From assembly GCF_024343775.1 (NCBI RefSeq), contig NZ_RJUF01000180.1, positions 141,827-205,826 of the forward strand: a stretch of 64,000 nt of DNA, read 5' to 3'. Positions 30,182 to 40,714 of this stretch are shown here, in pieces (within the stretch, counting starts at the first letter, position 1; each line of letters starts with the position of its first letter). Made by a program: the position numbers and the translations under genes. Below the pieces are notes generated by a model, which was not told the DNA's origin, did not search any database, and saw only the letters and a program-made list of their open reading frames with translations. This DNA comes from Lacihabitans soyangensis. Its GTDB lineage: Bacteria; Bacteroidota; Bacteroidia; Cytophagales; Spirosomataceae.

Positions 30182-33100
30182 TCAAAAGAACGCATTAACA
30201 CCAAACGTGTAAGTTTTTGGAATTGGAATTGGGTCAAGATCAATACGTTCTGGATCTGGGCTTAAATAGCTTTTGCTTTTTATCCAGAAAATATTTTCAG
30301 CCATACCAAAAATACGAACACTTGAAAATACCTTTTTAGGGTTCAAATTATAACCCAGCTGAATGTTTCTCATTTTGAAATAAGAGGTATTTACTATGAA
30401 ATAATCGGAAGTACGACCCTCGCCATTGTTATCTTTTAGTGTCAAGGCAGGTACTCTGGTATCAGTATTCTGAGGGGTCCATGCATTGAACACGCCGGGT
30501 CCTACATTTTCTCTACTTCTCATGAGGTTGTTGAACACTGTATAGACATCAAATCCTTCTCTCCCAGCAACACCAGAACCAAAGACAGACAAATCAAATT
30601 TTTTGTAGGCCAAATCAACTCTCAATCCGTATTCCAATGACGGAAGCGTAGTTCCTATCCAAGTTCTATCGAGGTCATCTATTCTGCCATCGTTATTGAT
30701 ATCTACATATTTTATTCTACCTGGACCTGCACCTACTTGGTCAGCGGCTGCATCAACTTCGGCTTGAGACTGGAAGAGCCCGTCTGTTTTATAACCGAAA
30801 ATATCAAATTGAGAGTGTCCAATGATAGTGTTGACTAGGTTTCCTGCATAAGCTGGACGTACGTTTTCAGGTAGCTCTGTTATTTTATCTCTAAAATGAG
30901 TCAAATTGGCCACAACATTATATTTTAAGTTGTTATTTGTGTTGCCTTTATATCCCAAAACAAACTCCCAACCTTTATTCGACTTTGCAGCACCATTTAC
31001 GGCTTTTGTTTGGCCTTCGCCAAGCGTGGCTGCCACTGGTGGCGTAATTAATATACCTGATGTTTTTCTTGAGAAATAGTCAAATGAACCGAAGAATTTA
31101 TCTTCCATCAAGCCGAAATCAAGACCAACATTGATCTCATCAGTAGTTTCCCATTTAAGTGCTGAGTTGGCGGCTTGCGTTTGAACAAAGCCTGACGGCA
31201 AAGTACCCGTATTGGCTCCACTGAGGGAATAGGCGGTGCCGATGTTCATGTATTGTTCCCAAAAACCACCTACTAACTGAGCCTGAGTAGTTCCATATCT
31301 TGTATCGAAAAGACCAAAACGAGCTAAGTCACCGATTTGTTGATTTCCAACACGACCCACACCGATTCGTGCTTTTAACTCACTAAATACTTTACTATTT
31401 TCCATGAATCGCTCTTTGTCAATTCTCCAACCAGCTGAGGCAGCCGGGAAAATACCATATCTGTTGTCCGCACCGAATCTTGAAGATCCATCACGGCGGA
31501 CGGTTATGGCAAGGAGATATTTATCGGAATGGTTATAATCAACACGGCCAAATTGAGAGAGTAATCTATGTCCTGTTGAGCTACCCGAAACTGTGGTATT
31601 ACCAGTACCAGCATTTAAAGTGAAATAGTCTTCAGATTGAAGGGCAAATCCTTCTTTTTTGGTTGTTTGGAAATCTACATTTGTGTTGATGTATTCTGTT
31701 CCGACCAAAAAGTTGAAATTGTTTGTTTCGTTCAGGTTCCAGTTATAACGGACCGTATTCGACCAAGTAGTACTTAAATAATGATTTTGGTCAAAAGTAA
31801 GACTATTGGTGGTACGGTTAAAAGCACCTTCAGAAAAAGTAGGCGTGATTACCTTATTTAAGAACCGAGCATCGTCAGCTCCTAAATTTGACTTGAAAAA
31901 CAAGTTTTTAATTGGCTGAATTTCTAAGAAAACATTACCGAAAGTACTTTGTCTGTTGGCATTGTTCCATTTGGCTATGTCCTGCATGTGAAGAGGATTG
32001 TTTCTATCCGAATATCCACCGCCCGAAGCTCCGGCATAAGTACTTCCGTCTTTCTGGTATACCGGAATAGTTGGAGCCAAGGATACAGCCAAAAAGGTTG
32101 TAGAGGCACCACCTAAGTCTCTTGCCGTAAGTGTTTCATTAGAATTGGCTATTCGAAGGTTTACACCAAAACGAGCTTTATCGTTAAAAGCACGTGTAAG
32201 GGCATTAATGCTTCCACTCAGTCGCTCATAGCCAGTGAATTTTAACATGCCAGTGTTTTTCAAATGGCCCAAGTTTATTTCTAAAGAAGAATGTTTGTTT
32301 CCGTATGAGGCTGTTAGGTCATTTTTAACAACTATGCCAGTTTTGAACATTACACTTTGCCAATCGGTGTCGCCAACAGGTGTATTAGCATCTCCACCCA
32401 CAAATGGCTTAGCACTTACACTGTTCAAAATTGGGTTTGTGAAGTTTTTATTCCAATCAAAATTGTATATTTCTCCATACCCAGCCGCTGGGTCTTGACC
32501 GTCGTTTACAGAAGCCTGCCAAAGAGCTTTACCTCTATCTACCGAATTTAACATATTAAAACGCATAGATTTTTCTGACTGGGCAGAAACACTGCTATTG
32601 AACTGAAACTCTACCTTTCCGTTGGTATCTCCACCGTTTTTGGTAGTTACTATTATGACGCCATTAGAGGCTCTTGCACCATAAATAGACTCTGCTGATG
32701 CGTCTTTTAAAACCTGAACAGACGCAATATTGGCGGGGTTCATGTTTTGGAATACTTCTGGACGAGTAGTAGGAATTCCATCAATAATATAAAGTGGGTC
32801 GTTGTTTCCGAGTGTATTGGCTCCACGAATTAAAATCCGGCCGTTTGATCCGTTTGGTGAACCGTCTTTTTCGATGTATAGCCCTGAAACCCTTCCTTGA
32901 AGTGATTGCATAGGGTTTCCCGAGCTATTATTTTTAACGGGTTTTAAATCTACCACAGCAACTGAACCAGTCAAGTCGGTCTTTTTTTGAGTTGTATAAC
33001 CCACCACTACCAATTCACTCAATGCTTCACCAGCAGAAAGTACTATTTGGAGGTTATTTTGGACAGCAGTTAGTACTACATCTTTAGATTGGTAGCCAAT

Positions 33101-33325
33101 AAATGACACAGTTAAAGTACCGGCATCTTTGGGCACCTCTAATAAAAATTTACCGTTTACGTCGGTAGTGGTACCCTTGGTGGTTCCTTTGAGAGTTACA
33201 CTTGCACCTATTAAATAATCATTGGTGTCGCCCCCCTTTACCACACCAGAAATAGTCCTCTGGGCAATAGCCAATTGCAACGACAACAACATTGCAATGA
33301 AAGATAATAAAGTTTTTTTCATCAT
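30182..33325 (-). CDS. SusC/RagA TonB-dependent outer-membrane transporter
   Basis: A 1047-aa outer-membrane protein: signal peptide, carboxypeptidase-like domain (TISGVVKGGDTNDYLIGASV), TonB-box/plug region with LYIIDGIPTT and IYGARASNGVIIVTTKNG, then a long barrel ending in FGVNAFF. It imports fructo-oligosaccharides with the SusD partner. Start preceded by a 43-base gap after fructokinase, so one operon is likely. Confidence 0.95.
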   Translation of the reverse strand: MMKKTLLSFIAMLLSLQLAIAQRTISGVVKGGDTNDYLIGASVTLKGTTKGTTTDVNGKFLLEVPKDAGTLTVSFIGYQSKDVVLTAVQNNLQIVLSAGEALSELVVVGYTTQKKTDLTGSVAVVDLKPVKNNSSGNPMQSLQGRVSGLYIEKDGSPNGSNGRILIRGANTLGNNDPLYIIDGIPTTRPEVFQNMNPANIASVQVLKDASAESIYGARASNGVIIVTTKNGGDTNGKVEFQFNSSVSAQSEKSMRFNMLNSVDRGKALWQASVNDGQDPAAGYGEIYNFDWNKNFTNPILNSVSAKPFVGGDANTPVGDTDWQSVMFKTGIVVKNDLTASYGNKHSSLEINLGHLKNTGMLKFTGYERLSGSINALTRAFNDKARFGVNLRIANSNETLTARDLGGASTTFLAVSLAPTIPVYQKDGSTYAGASGGGYSDRNNPLHMQDIAKWNNANRQSTFGNVFLEIQPIKNLFFKSNLGADDARFLNKVITPTFSEGAFNRTTNSLTFDQNHYLSTTWSNTVRYNWNLNETNNFNFLVGTEYINTNVDFQTTKKEGFALQSEDYFTLNAGTGNTTVSGSSTGHRLLSQFGRVDYNHSDKYLLAITVRRDGSSRFGADNRYGIFPAASAGWRIDKERFMENSKVFSELKARIGVGRVGNQQIGDLARFGLFDTRYGTTQAQLVGGFWEQYMNIGTAYSLSGANTGTLPSGFVQTQAANSALKWETTDEINVGLDFGLMEDKFFGSFDYFSRKTSGILITPPVAATLGEGQTKAVNGAAKSNKGWEFVLGYKGNTNNNLKYNVVANLTHFRDKITELPENVRPAYAGNLVNTIIGHSQFDIFGYKTDGLFQSQAEVDAAADQVGAGPGRIKYVDINNDGRIDDLDRTWIGTTLPSLEYGLRVDLAYKKFDLSVFGSGVAGREGFDVYTVFNNLMRSRENVGPGVFNAWTPQNTDTRVPALTLKDNNGEGRTSDYFIVNTSYFKMRNIQLGYNLNPKKVFSSVRIFGMAENIFWIKSKSYLSPDPERIDLDPIPIPKTYTFGVNAFF

Positions 33326-33367
33326 TTTGAAAGGTTTTAATTAAACATAAGTTAAAAAGGAATTATA

Positions 33368-34279
33368 CTATAAATCGCTCAATTTGAGTTTCTTAGAAAT
33401 TAGAAGCTGAATCTCTTCTTTCGAAATAAGGGGTGATGCCCCATGATAAGTAGCTACCAAAGCCCCCATGGCACAAGCCTCGATTAGGGCGTTTTGGACA
33501 GGATTGTTTTTTAGGAAATTAGAAATAAAGGATGCTAAAAATGAATCGCCACTACCGATAGTATCCACAACTTCCACTTCAAAGCCTGCACTTTTGAAAA
33601 ACTCATTGTTGTGCAAAAGCAAAGCTCCATCTTCGCCGAGTGTTACACAAATTGTTTTAATTTTAAACTTTTCTGACAAACGACTTAGGTTTTCTTGAAT
33701 CGTTCCCGATGGGAAAAACCACGCAGAAACTTCGGCAAGTTCTAAATGATTGAGTTTCAGTAAATCAGTATTATTCAATAAAAACTCAATCGTTTCTTTG
33801 TCATAATAAGGCGGACGTAAATTAATGTCCAACACCTTAAATGAAGCAACCGCCAAAAGTTTCTTGAGGGTTTCAAAAGTCTGTTCCGACCTTGCTGAAA
33901 GGCTTCCAAAGACAAAGCAATCTGATTTTTTTACTGCTTCCAGTGTCTCTGTTTCTAACAAAATATAATCCCACGCAACGGGCTTTACGATTTTGTAGCT
34001 TACGTTATTTTTATCATCCATGTTCACTTTCACCACCCCTGTTAAGTGCGTTTGTCCATGTTGGATAAATTGCGTATTTAGACCATTTTCTTCAACAAAA
34101 TCTATCAGTTCAGTACCTAAATCGTCGGTGCCAACCCTACTTATGACAGTAGCGTTATTGCCAAAGTTTTTTAAGTGAATAGCTACATTCATTGGGGCTC
34201 CGCCAGGCATTTTTCCTGTGGGCAACATATCCCAAAGCATTTCGCCGAAACAAACGATGTATTTTTGATTGTTTTCCAT
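33368..34279 (-). CDS. PfkB-family fructokinase
   Basis: A 303-aa sugar kinase that should phosphorylate fructose released in this pathway. Seen: N-terminal GGAPMNVAIHLKNFG and RVGTDDLG substrate-side motifs and the C-terminal DTIGSGDSFLASF with the catalytic Asp and anion hole. Placement between the transporter and susC in a fructan locus supports fructokinase over other PfkB kinases. Confidence 0.9.
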   Translation of the reverse strand: MENNQKYIVCFGEMLWDMLPTGKMPGGAPMNVAIHLKNFGNNATVISRVGTDDLGTELIDFVEENGLNTQFIQHGQTHLTGVVKVNMDDKNNVSYKIVKPVAWDYILLETETLEAVKKSDCFVFGSLSARSEQTFETLKKLLAVASFKVLDINLRPPYYDKETIEFLLNNTDLLKLNHLELAEVSAWFFPSGTIQENLSRLSEKFKIKTICVTLGEDGALLLHNNEFFKSAGFEVEVVDTIGSGDSFLASFISNFLKNNPVQNALIEACAMGALVATYHGASPLISKEEIQLLISKKLKLSDL

Positions 34280-34288
34280 GATTCTTTT

Positions 34289-35605
34289 TTAATGAACTAA
34301 AACAACTGAATCCATGTTTTCCAATGATTTCCCTTTGGTTTCGGGCATGATTTTCCATGCAAAAAGCAATTGCAAAACCATCATAAGAGCAAAAAAAGCA
34401 AAGACGATTCCGCCACCGAAGGTTTCGGCGATATAAGGAAAAGTAAAAGTGATGATACTCGCCATCAACCAGTGCGTGAAACTGCCCAAGGCTTGACCGT
34501 TAGCACGAACTTCGTTAGGGAAAATTTCGGAGATAAAAACCCAAATAACGGCACCTTGTGAAAAGGCAAAAAAAGCAATGTAGGCAAACAAATAGAAAGG
34601 AACATTCATGCCCATTCGTTGGGTAAAAAATGCTTGGGCAACCAAAAACAGTGTAAGAATAAGTCCGCACGAACCTGCAATCATTAAAGCTCTACGGCCA
34701 AATTTATCAATCAATGATATGCCTAAAAGTGTAGAAACGAGGTTGATTAGTCCAATCCCTGCTGATGAAAGCAAAGCCGAATCTTTGCCTATTCCTGCCA
34801 TTTCAAAAATACGTGGGGCGAAATAAATAATGGCGTTAATTCCCGAAACTTGATTGAAGACTGCAAATAAAACCGCCAATATAATAGGTTTACTGTAACC
34901 CTTTTGGAATAATGAAATCTGTACTTTTGAAGTATTTTGTTTAATCGAAGAAATGATTTGTTCGGCAGAATTTTCGTCAATCGTAAGTAGAATTTTACGA
35001 GCAGTTGAAATATCACCCCTTTTCAGAATCAACCAACGAGGGCTTTCTGGAATTAATAAAACCGTAATAGTAAATATAATTGAAGGAAAAGCCTGCACGC
35101 CCAACATCCAACGCCATTCGTTTTCACCAATTCCAGACAATAAATAGTTAGAAAGGTATGCCATCAAAATACCAAAAACGATATTGAACTGAAACATGGC
35201 TACTAAACGACCACGCTTGTGAGCAGGAGCGATTTCGGAAATATATAAAGGAGCAACCACCGAAGAAACGCCAACGCCAAGCCCACCCATAAATCTAAAA
35301 ACCAAGAAAACTGACCAATCAACGGCGTAGGCTGTGCCAAGTGAAGAAACCAAATAAAGTAATGCAATAATAAGAAGTGATTTTTTTCTGCCTAATTTTT
35401 CGGCAGGAATACCTCCAATTACTGAACCAACAACTGTACCGATTAAGGCAATAGAAACCGTTACGCCATGCTCGAAGGAATTGAGATTCCAGAGTTTTTG
35501 AAGCGTTTGTTCTACGCCCGAAATAACGGCAGTATCGAAGCCAAATAGAAAACCGCCGAGTGCGGCAGAAAGTGACCAGAAGAATATTTTTAGATTTTGA
35601 TTCAT
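34289..35605 (-). CDS. MFS sugar porter (fructose/hexose:H+ symporter)
   Basis: A member of the major facilitator superfamily sugar porters (about 438 aa from the chosen start MNQNLKIFFWSLSAALGG). Twelve membrane helices, the GRKKS-type loop after helix 2, RFMGGLGVGVSSVVAPLYISE, PESPRW and the C-terminal PETKGKSLE are family signatures. It should bring fructose across the inner membrane. A start at 35638 is possible. It lies 9 bases before fructokinase. Confidence 0.9.
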   Translation of the reverse strand: MNQNLKIFFWSLSAALGGFLFGFDTAVISGVEQTLQKLWNLNSFEHGVTVSIALIGTVVGSVIGGIPAEKLGRKKSLLIIALLYLVSSLGTAYAVDWSVFLVFRFMGGLGVGVSSVVAPLYISEIAPAHKRGRLVAMFQFNIVFGILMAYLSNYLLSGIGENEWRWMLGVQAFPSIIFTITVLLIPESPRWLILKRGDISTARKILLTIDENSAEQIISSIKQNTSKVQISLFQKGYSKPIILAVLFAVFNQVSGINAIIYFAPRIFEMAGIGKDSALLSSAGIGLINLVSTLLGISLIDKFGRRALMIAGSCGLILTLFLVAQAFFTQRMGMNVPFYLFAYIAFFAFSQGAVIWVFISEIFPNEVRANGQALGSFTHWLMASIITFTFPYIAETFGGGIVFAFFALMMVLQLLFAWKIMPETKGKSLENMDSVVLVH

Positions 35606-35802
35606 TTCAAACTTGTTGAGTTTTTTTTGATGAACCAAAATTACAACTAAACTTTAAGGGTGGATTTTAGTATTCATTCAAATACTTATGATTTTGATAC
35701 ATTTTTATAAGTTATTGATAATCAATAAAATAGTATTATTTTTACTTATATTTTAAATTTTAGATACTATAATTGTAACACGAAATATCACTATTGTTAC
35801 AA

Positions 35803-38511
35803 TTAACCATTTCGCCATTCAGTAGGCGTTTGATTGGTTTTTTGTTTGAAGAAAGTCGTGAAATAACTTGGAGTACTGAAACCCAATTCGTAAGCTATTT
35901 CGGCAATATTTTTTTCTTGTTCTTTCAATAAAATCTTTGCTTTTTGGAGTTTGTATTCTGCAATATAATCCGCTACATTTTTGTTGGTCAATGCAGATAT
36001 TTTTCTAAATAGTTGCACCCTCGACATTCCCATTTCGTGACTTAATTTCTCAACCGAAAGCGTACTATCTTTGATGTTTTTGTCAATTAAAGCTTCAAAT
36101 TCTAATAAAAATCTGCGTTCTCCTTTTTGCAATTGATTGGGATTAATGACTTCATTCGAGAATCTTCGCCTCATTCTATCACGATTTTCTACCAAACCTT
36201 TTAGTTTTTCTTCCAACAACTGTTGGTTAAAGGGCTTCAAAATATAATCATCCGCACCTGCTTTTGTACCTTCAATCTGACTTTCGATTTGACTTTTAGC
36301 GGTCAATAGTATCACTGGAATATGCGATGTTCTGAAATCAGACTTTACTTTTTGGGTTAAAGTAAAACCGTCCATTCCCGGAAGCATCACATCACAGATA
36401 ATAACGTCAGGAATATACGACAGAATTTCTTGCCAGCCATGTTCGGCATTTTCTGTGGCAACAACATTATATTGTTTTTCTAATTTTTGATTTAAAAACA
36501 AGTTCAAATCTCGGTTATCTTCGATAAGAATGATGGTATTTTCAAAGGTATGTTTGGCGTTGTTTTTAATTAAATTTGCTTCGTTATCTTCAAATTCACG
36601 AATTATTTTAGAAGAAATCATAGCAGATTTTTCTTCCAAAACGTGCTTCGTTTCAATTATTGGCAAGATAATCTTGAAAGTTGTGCCTTTGTCTTTTTCA
36701 GAGTTTATTGAGATTTCTCCACCATGCAGCGTTACAAATTCTTGTGAAAGTGCCAAACCCAAACCCGTTCCCAATGAAATGTTTTTATTTCCTCTATAAA
36801 ACAAATCAAAAGCGTGTGCTTTTTCTTCTGCGTTCATACCGATGCCATTATCGGCAATATTGATTTCGATTTTATCAGTATTCTTTAAAATCGAAACATG
36901 AATCAAGCCCCAGTCAGGGGTATATTTAAAGGCATTTGAAATGATATTGAACAAAACTTTGTCTAATTTTTCAGCATCAAAAGCAAAAGATAACTCCTTA
37001 AATGGACTGATAAATTGAAGGTCAATGTGCTTTTGTTTGGCTTTAACGCCAAAATCTCCAACAATATCTTTGATAAAAGCAACTAAATCATTTTGACTTA
37101 GTTCTAATTCCATTTTTCCTGCATCCAACTTTCGCATTTCTAAAAGTTGATTAACAAGCCGCAAAAGGCGATTGGCATTTTTGTAGATCAGTTGTAGCGT
37201 GCCTCGGGTTTCTTTTATATCTGTATTTTTTCGTTGAAGTAAGTCTTCAGTGGGAGTAAGAATAAGGCTCAATGGCGTTTTGAATTCATGAGAAATGTAC
37301 GAGTAAAATCGCATTTTGTCTTCAGTGGCTTTTCGAGCTAATTGCGATACTTTTTCTATTTCATTTTTTTGTTCAAGAATTGCTAAATTTTGTTCCTCCA
37401 AAATCCTATTAGAATGTTGTTTTTCCTGCAAAAGAAAATATAAAATGGCTCCCAAAATCACCACAATAGTAAGCAGAGCACTAATAAAATAGAGTCTGTT
37501 TCGCTGAGTAGAATAAGTTTTATTTAACTCTGTAATTTTTAAAGTTTCCCGCTCAATTTCGACTTGTTGTTCTTTTATTTTCTGAATTTGTGAGAGCATA
37601 ATATCCACATTATCTGACGTTATTACATTGGTCAAAAGTGTATTTTCTTTCTTAAAGGGTTGTTTTTTAAGAATTTTTATAGCCGTTTGAATTGCCTCTG
37701 CCCCCCCAGTTGGATACAATAATGTAGCATTCAGAGTGCCATTTTTTACTTCTTGCATACCTTTTGTTACGGGAATAGCATCAATACCAACAAAGAATAG
37801 ATTTTTAGATTTACCCTCTCTTTCTATTGCTTTGTATGCGGTTAAGGCAAGAAAATCGGTGTGAGCAAAAATAATATTTGTTTGAGGGTGCTCCTTCAGG
37901 ATACGTGGAATGTTCGTTTTGATGTCCTCTATGCCATTTTTTGTTTCGAGAGATTCTATTATTCTAAGATTTGGAGTGTCAGCAATCGCATCTTTAAACC
38001 CCCGATTTCGTTCAGTTGCAGGTGATGATGTCATTTCTAATTGTACCTCGATGATATTACCTCCATCTTTAAATTGACTGGCAAGGAATTTACCAGCAGT
38101 CTTGCCTATTTCATAATTATCAGCACCAATGAAGGCCGTGTAATTTCTAGATTCGGTTTTTCGGTCTACAAAAACAATAGGAATACCGGCTTTATAAATT
38201 TCTTCGATTGCAGCAGTTAGAGGCTTTGATTCATTGGGTGTAATAATTAACAAATCAATTTTTTGCTTTGCTAAGGATTTTAATTGTTCAATTTGCTTTT
38301 CGGTATTGCTATAAGATTCAATGGTTTCCAACTTTACATCTGGATGAAAAGCTAATTCTCTTTTCATTTCGCTATTCATCACATCTCGCCATTCATCGTG
38401 GCAGCATTGCAAAAATACAATGCGGTACTTGTGTTCTTGTTGATAAGAACACGAGGTGATTGCAATCAAAATAAATGCAATGAATGAAACTTTTAAAACT
38501 GGAGCCTTCAT
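35803..38511 (-). CDS. Hybrid two-component sensor-regulator for fructan (HTCS)
   Basis: A single 902-aa protein combining all parts of a signalling system. Residues about 1-24 are a signal, 30-310 a periplasmic sugar-binding domain of the LacI/ribose-binding type, about 337-360 a membrane helix, then HisKA with SHEFKTPLSLI, a HATPase with DNGIGM and GTGLGLAL, a receiver with CDVMLPGMDGF and the Lys in LKPFN, and a C-terminal AraC-type helix-turn-helix (IAELGFSTPSYFTTFFKQ-like end). This architecture matches the fructose-sensing HTCS of Bacteroides fructan loci. It should sense fructose and activate the adjacent operon, starting in the gap before the transporter gene. Confidence 0.9.
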   Translation of the reverse strand: MKAPVLKVSFIAFILIAITSCSYQQEHKYRIVFLQCCHDEWRDVMNSEMKRELAFHPDVKLETIESYSNTEKQIEQLKSLAKQKIDLLIITPNESKPLTAAIEEIYKAGIPIVFVDRKTESRNYTAFIGADNYEIGKTAGKFLASQFKDGGNIIEVQLEMTSSPATERNRGFKDAIADTPNLRIIESLETKNGIEDIKTNIPRILKEHPQTNIIFAHTDFLALTAYKAIEREGKSKNLFFVGIDAIPVTKGMQEVKNGTLNATLLYPTGGAEAIQTAIKILKKQPFKKENTLLTNVITSDNVDIMLSQIQKIKEQQVEIERETLKITELNKTYSTQRNRLYFISALLTIVVILGAILYFLLQEKQHSNRILEEQNLAILEQKNEIEKVSQLARKATEDKMRFYSYISHEFKTPLSLILTPTEDLLQRKNTDIKETRGTLQLIYKNANRLLRLVNQLLEMRKLDAGKMELELSQNDLVAFIKDIVGDFGVKAKQKHIDLQFISPFKELSFAFDAEKLDKVLFNIISNAFKYTPDWGLIHVSILKNTDKIEINIADNGIGMNAEEKAHAFDLFYRGNKNISLGTGLGLALSQEFVTLHGGEISINSEKDKGTTFKIILPIIETKHVLEEKSAMISSKIIREFEDNEANLIKNNAKHTFENTIILIEDNRDLNLFLNQKLEKQYNVVATENAEHGWQEILSYIPDVIICDVMLPGMDGFTLTQKVKSDFRTSHIPVILLTAKSQIESQIEGTKAGADDYILKPFNQQLLEEKLKGLVENRDRMRRRFSNEVINPNQLQKGERRFLLEFEALIDKNIKDSTLSVEKLSHEMGMSRVQLFRKISALTNKNVADYIAEYKLQKAKILLKEQEKNIAEIAYELGFSTPSYFTTFFKQKTNQTPTEWRNG

Positions 38512-39264
38512 CTTTCAAAATTATGCAATTACTTGATGAAAGCATTATTAAAAAACGAACAAGTAATATCAAAAATGTTACATTAACATGAATTCGTAAT
38601 ATTGATTGGAATAAAATAATTGTTCAAGATAGATTTTTGTTTACTCGTATTGGACAATCTATTATTTAACCCTAATTTTTCTTCTTGTTCACCATGATAA
38701 AACTTATAAAGCTTACTTCGTACATTATGTTCTTTGTCAGAAGTTTCAAAAAGGAACTTAGAAGCTATGAAATTAGCCTTAGAATACTATAAGAAAGCTA
38801 GAATATAGCTTCTCAATTGACGGATTCTGAAATTATTACGATAAGGATTCGGTTTCACTCTAGGGCTCATTTGTCGTTTTAAGCTTTACTACTTGCTAGT
38901 CATCAAAGAAAAATCGATTCAATTGTATCCTAGCGTGGTTTGTTACACCCGTTTTATTGAATTACATACGAAGGTGTCAATGACATTTATACTTTTTTGA
39001 AAGAGTTTGAATTGTGAAAGTGAGCTATTTTATGAATTTAAAGACGACAAAGCGATAAAATTTTGCCGAATTTAAAGGATTACAACGATCATACTCTAGC
39101 TCAGGTTATTGAATTCCAAATTGCTCTTGATGTTCACTTTTTAGAAAAAACCGCTTATCCCAGCATCTTGAATACAATTCAGCCATTTATAAATACCTAC
39201 AGTGCTGACACCATGCAAAAAAAACCTAGGCAAAAATATGGAGTCCGTAAAATCTTACAACTAA
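38512..39264. other. Decayed DNA between fructan locus and second att
   Basis: No intact gene. It contains an IS982-like transposase remnant (about 38840-39000) and a 90-codon plus-strand frame (39063-39335) that overlaps the att-like remnant and resembles nothing known, so it is not called as a gene. Confidence 0.5.
38840..39000 (+). pseudogene. IS982-family transposase remnant
   Basis: One frame reads YPSVVCYTRFIELHTKVSMT from about 38926, close to the IS982 pattern YPS(L/V)VSYxRFVELxxKV, then meets a stop. Flanking frames are full of stops. A short fossil only. Confidence 0.45.
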
Positions 39265-39297
39265 TTGCATCTCCAAAATTTAAAAGCGTAACTATTT
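39265..39297 (+). other. Second, decayed att-like sequence
   Basis: This 33-base segment matches 26217-26249 at 24 of 33 positions with no gap, including the acceptor TCTCCA and CGTAACTATTT of the terminator stem. The following TTTAG-CCCACATTTAGCCCACA-like words begin 34 bases later in both copies. It marks a second element boundary, followed by umuC. Confidence 0.6.
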
Positions 39298-39447
39298 ACA
39301 TAATAAACATTTGGTTTTTTTTATTTGAAGTTTAGTTAACATTTAGCACACATATTTTGTAAAGTTGTAATGATTAAAGGCTAAAGATTAATCAAGGTAA
39401 AAAAACCAGTATTGTTCCGCCAGTTGCATTAATAAATATGTATATAT

Positions 39448-40713
39448 TTACTCACAACAAACCTCAATCACCTCATTCAGTTTAGTAGTAAATCTTCTAG
39501 AAAGCTTCTCCTGTTTCATCTTCCACACCCGATCCTTATCTTGTATTGCCAACTTCACTTTCTGTTGACCTATGGCTGCATTAAGCTTGTCAACTGTTCT
39601 CATTAAAATTTTATGCTGTGGATTTGGAGCCTCAAAAAGCGTATGCTGTATTTCATTCTCATTACAAAAATCCAATAGCATTACGCCAGCCTTTTTATAC
39701 TGGTAGCCTGGTTTGAATATTATCTCAAGCCCTTGAAGTGCATACTTCGTAATATCAATGCTTGAATTTGTTGCATAAGGAAGTCTAACCACGATGCTTT
39801 TGTTATACTGCGGTTGGTCAGTTCTGAAAAAGTTTGTATTCAAAAACACCATGACGGCATTACAGCAGCTATTTTGTCGCCTTAATTTTTCAGCAGAAAT
39901 TACTACAAAAGTACTGACACGCTCTTGGAGGTCACTAATGTTAGTGTAGCTTCGGTCAAAAGACCTTGTGGTTGCAATGTTTTTTTTAGGTGCTTTTTCC
40001 TCTAGACCCAAGGTTTCAATGCCTTTGAGTTCTTTTTGTAGCCGCACACCAACTATTGCCATGTTTTTCTTAACCCACTGGTCGTTTAATTCCGTAAAAT
40101 CGTATGCGTTGACTACCCCAATTGCGTTTAACCTTTTGGCATGTTGTCGGCCAACACCCCATACATCCTCGATTTTAAGCCATTTTAGAGCTTTAATTCG
40201 TTTTTCTAAGGTATCCATCACAAAAACACCTTTGGTTTGCTCTGGGTACTTTTTTGCTATTCTATTAGCCACCTTTGCTAGAGCTTTTGTCGGAGCAAAA
40301 CCTACACTGACTGGAATTCCTGTGGCTTTTCTAACGTGGTAGGCCATTTTTTCACCATATGCCTTTAGATCGTAGTTTTTTGTAAAGGACTTAAAATCCA
40401 AAAAGGCCTCATCAATACTGTAAATTTCTATCTCTGGGCAATAGCCCTTCAAGAGGTCCATCACCCGGCTACTCATATCACCGTACAAGGCAAAATTGGC
40501 GGAGAATACTTTTACATCATGTTTTACGAATAGCTCCTCAAATTCGAAAGCTGGAGCACCCATTGGAATACCCATGGCCTTGGCTTCATTGCTTCGAGCT
40601 ATAACGCAACCATCATTGTTACTAAGCACGACTAAGGGCTTGTTGTTGAGGGCTGGATTAAATACTCTTTCGCATGAAGCGTAGAAGTTATTACAATCTA
40701 CTAAACCATACAT
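39448..40713 (-). CDS. umuC: UmuC, translesion DNA polymerase V subunit
   Basis: A 421-aa Y-family polymerase. MYGLVDCNNFYASCERVFNP holds the first metal-binding Asp, and YSIDEAFLDF carries the catalytic SxDE motif. Little-finger domain and a long basic C-terminus follow. With UmuD' it copies damaged DNA after SOS induction. It begins one base after umuD. A decayed second 3' end lies at 26395-26583. Confidence 0.95.
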   Translation of the reverse strand: MYGLVDCNNFYASCERVFNPALNNKPLVVLSNNDGCVIARSNEAKAMGIPMGAPAFEFEELFVKHDVKVFSANFALYGDMSSRVMDLLKGYCPEIEIYSIDEAFLDFKSFTKNYDLKAYGEKMAYHVRKATGIPVSVGFAPTKALAKVANRIAKKYPEQTKGVFVMDTLEKRIKALKWLKIEDVWGVGRQHAKRLNAIGVVNAYDFTELNDQWVKKNMAIVGVRLQKELKGIETLGLEEKAPKKNIATTRSFDRSYTNISDLQERVSTFVVISAEKLRRQNSCCNAVMVFLNTNFFRTDQPQYNKSIVVRLPYATNSSIDITKYALQGLEIIFKPGYQYKKAGVMLLDFCNENEIQHTLFEAPNPQHKILMRTVDKLNAAIGQQKVKLAIQDKDRVWKMKQEKLSRRFTTKLNEVIEVCCE

Positions 40714-40714
40714 A

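Noticed and set aside
39063..39335. 90-aa plus-strand frame
   Set aside because: It runs into the second att-like remnant and lies in decayed DNA; no family or start context. Kept only as part of the region note.
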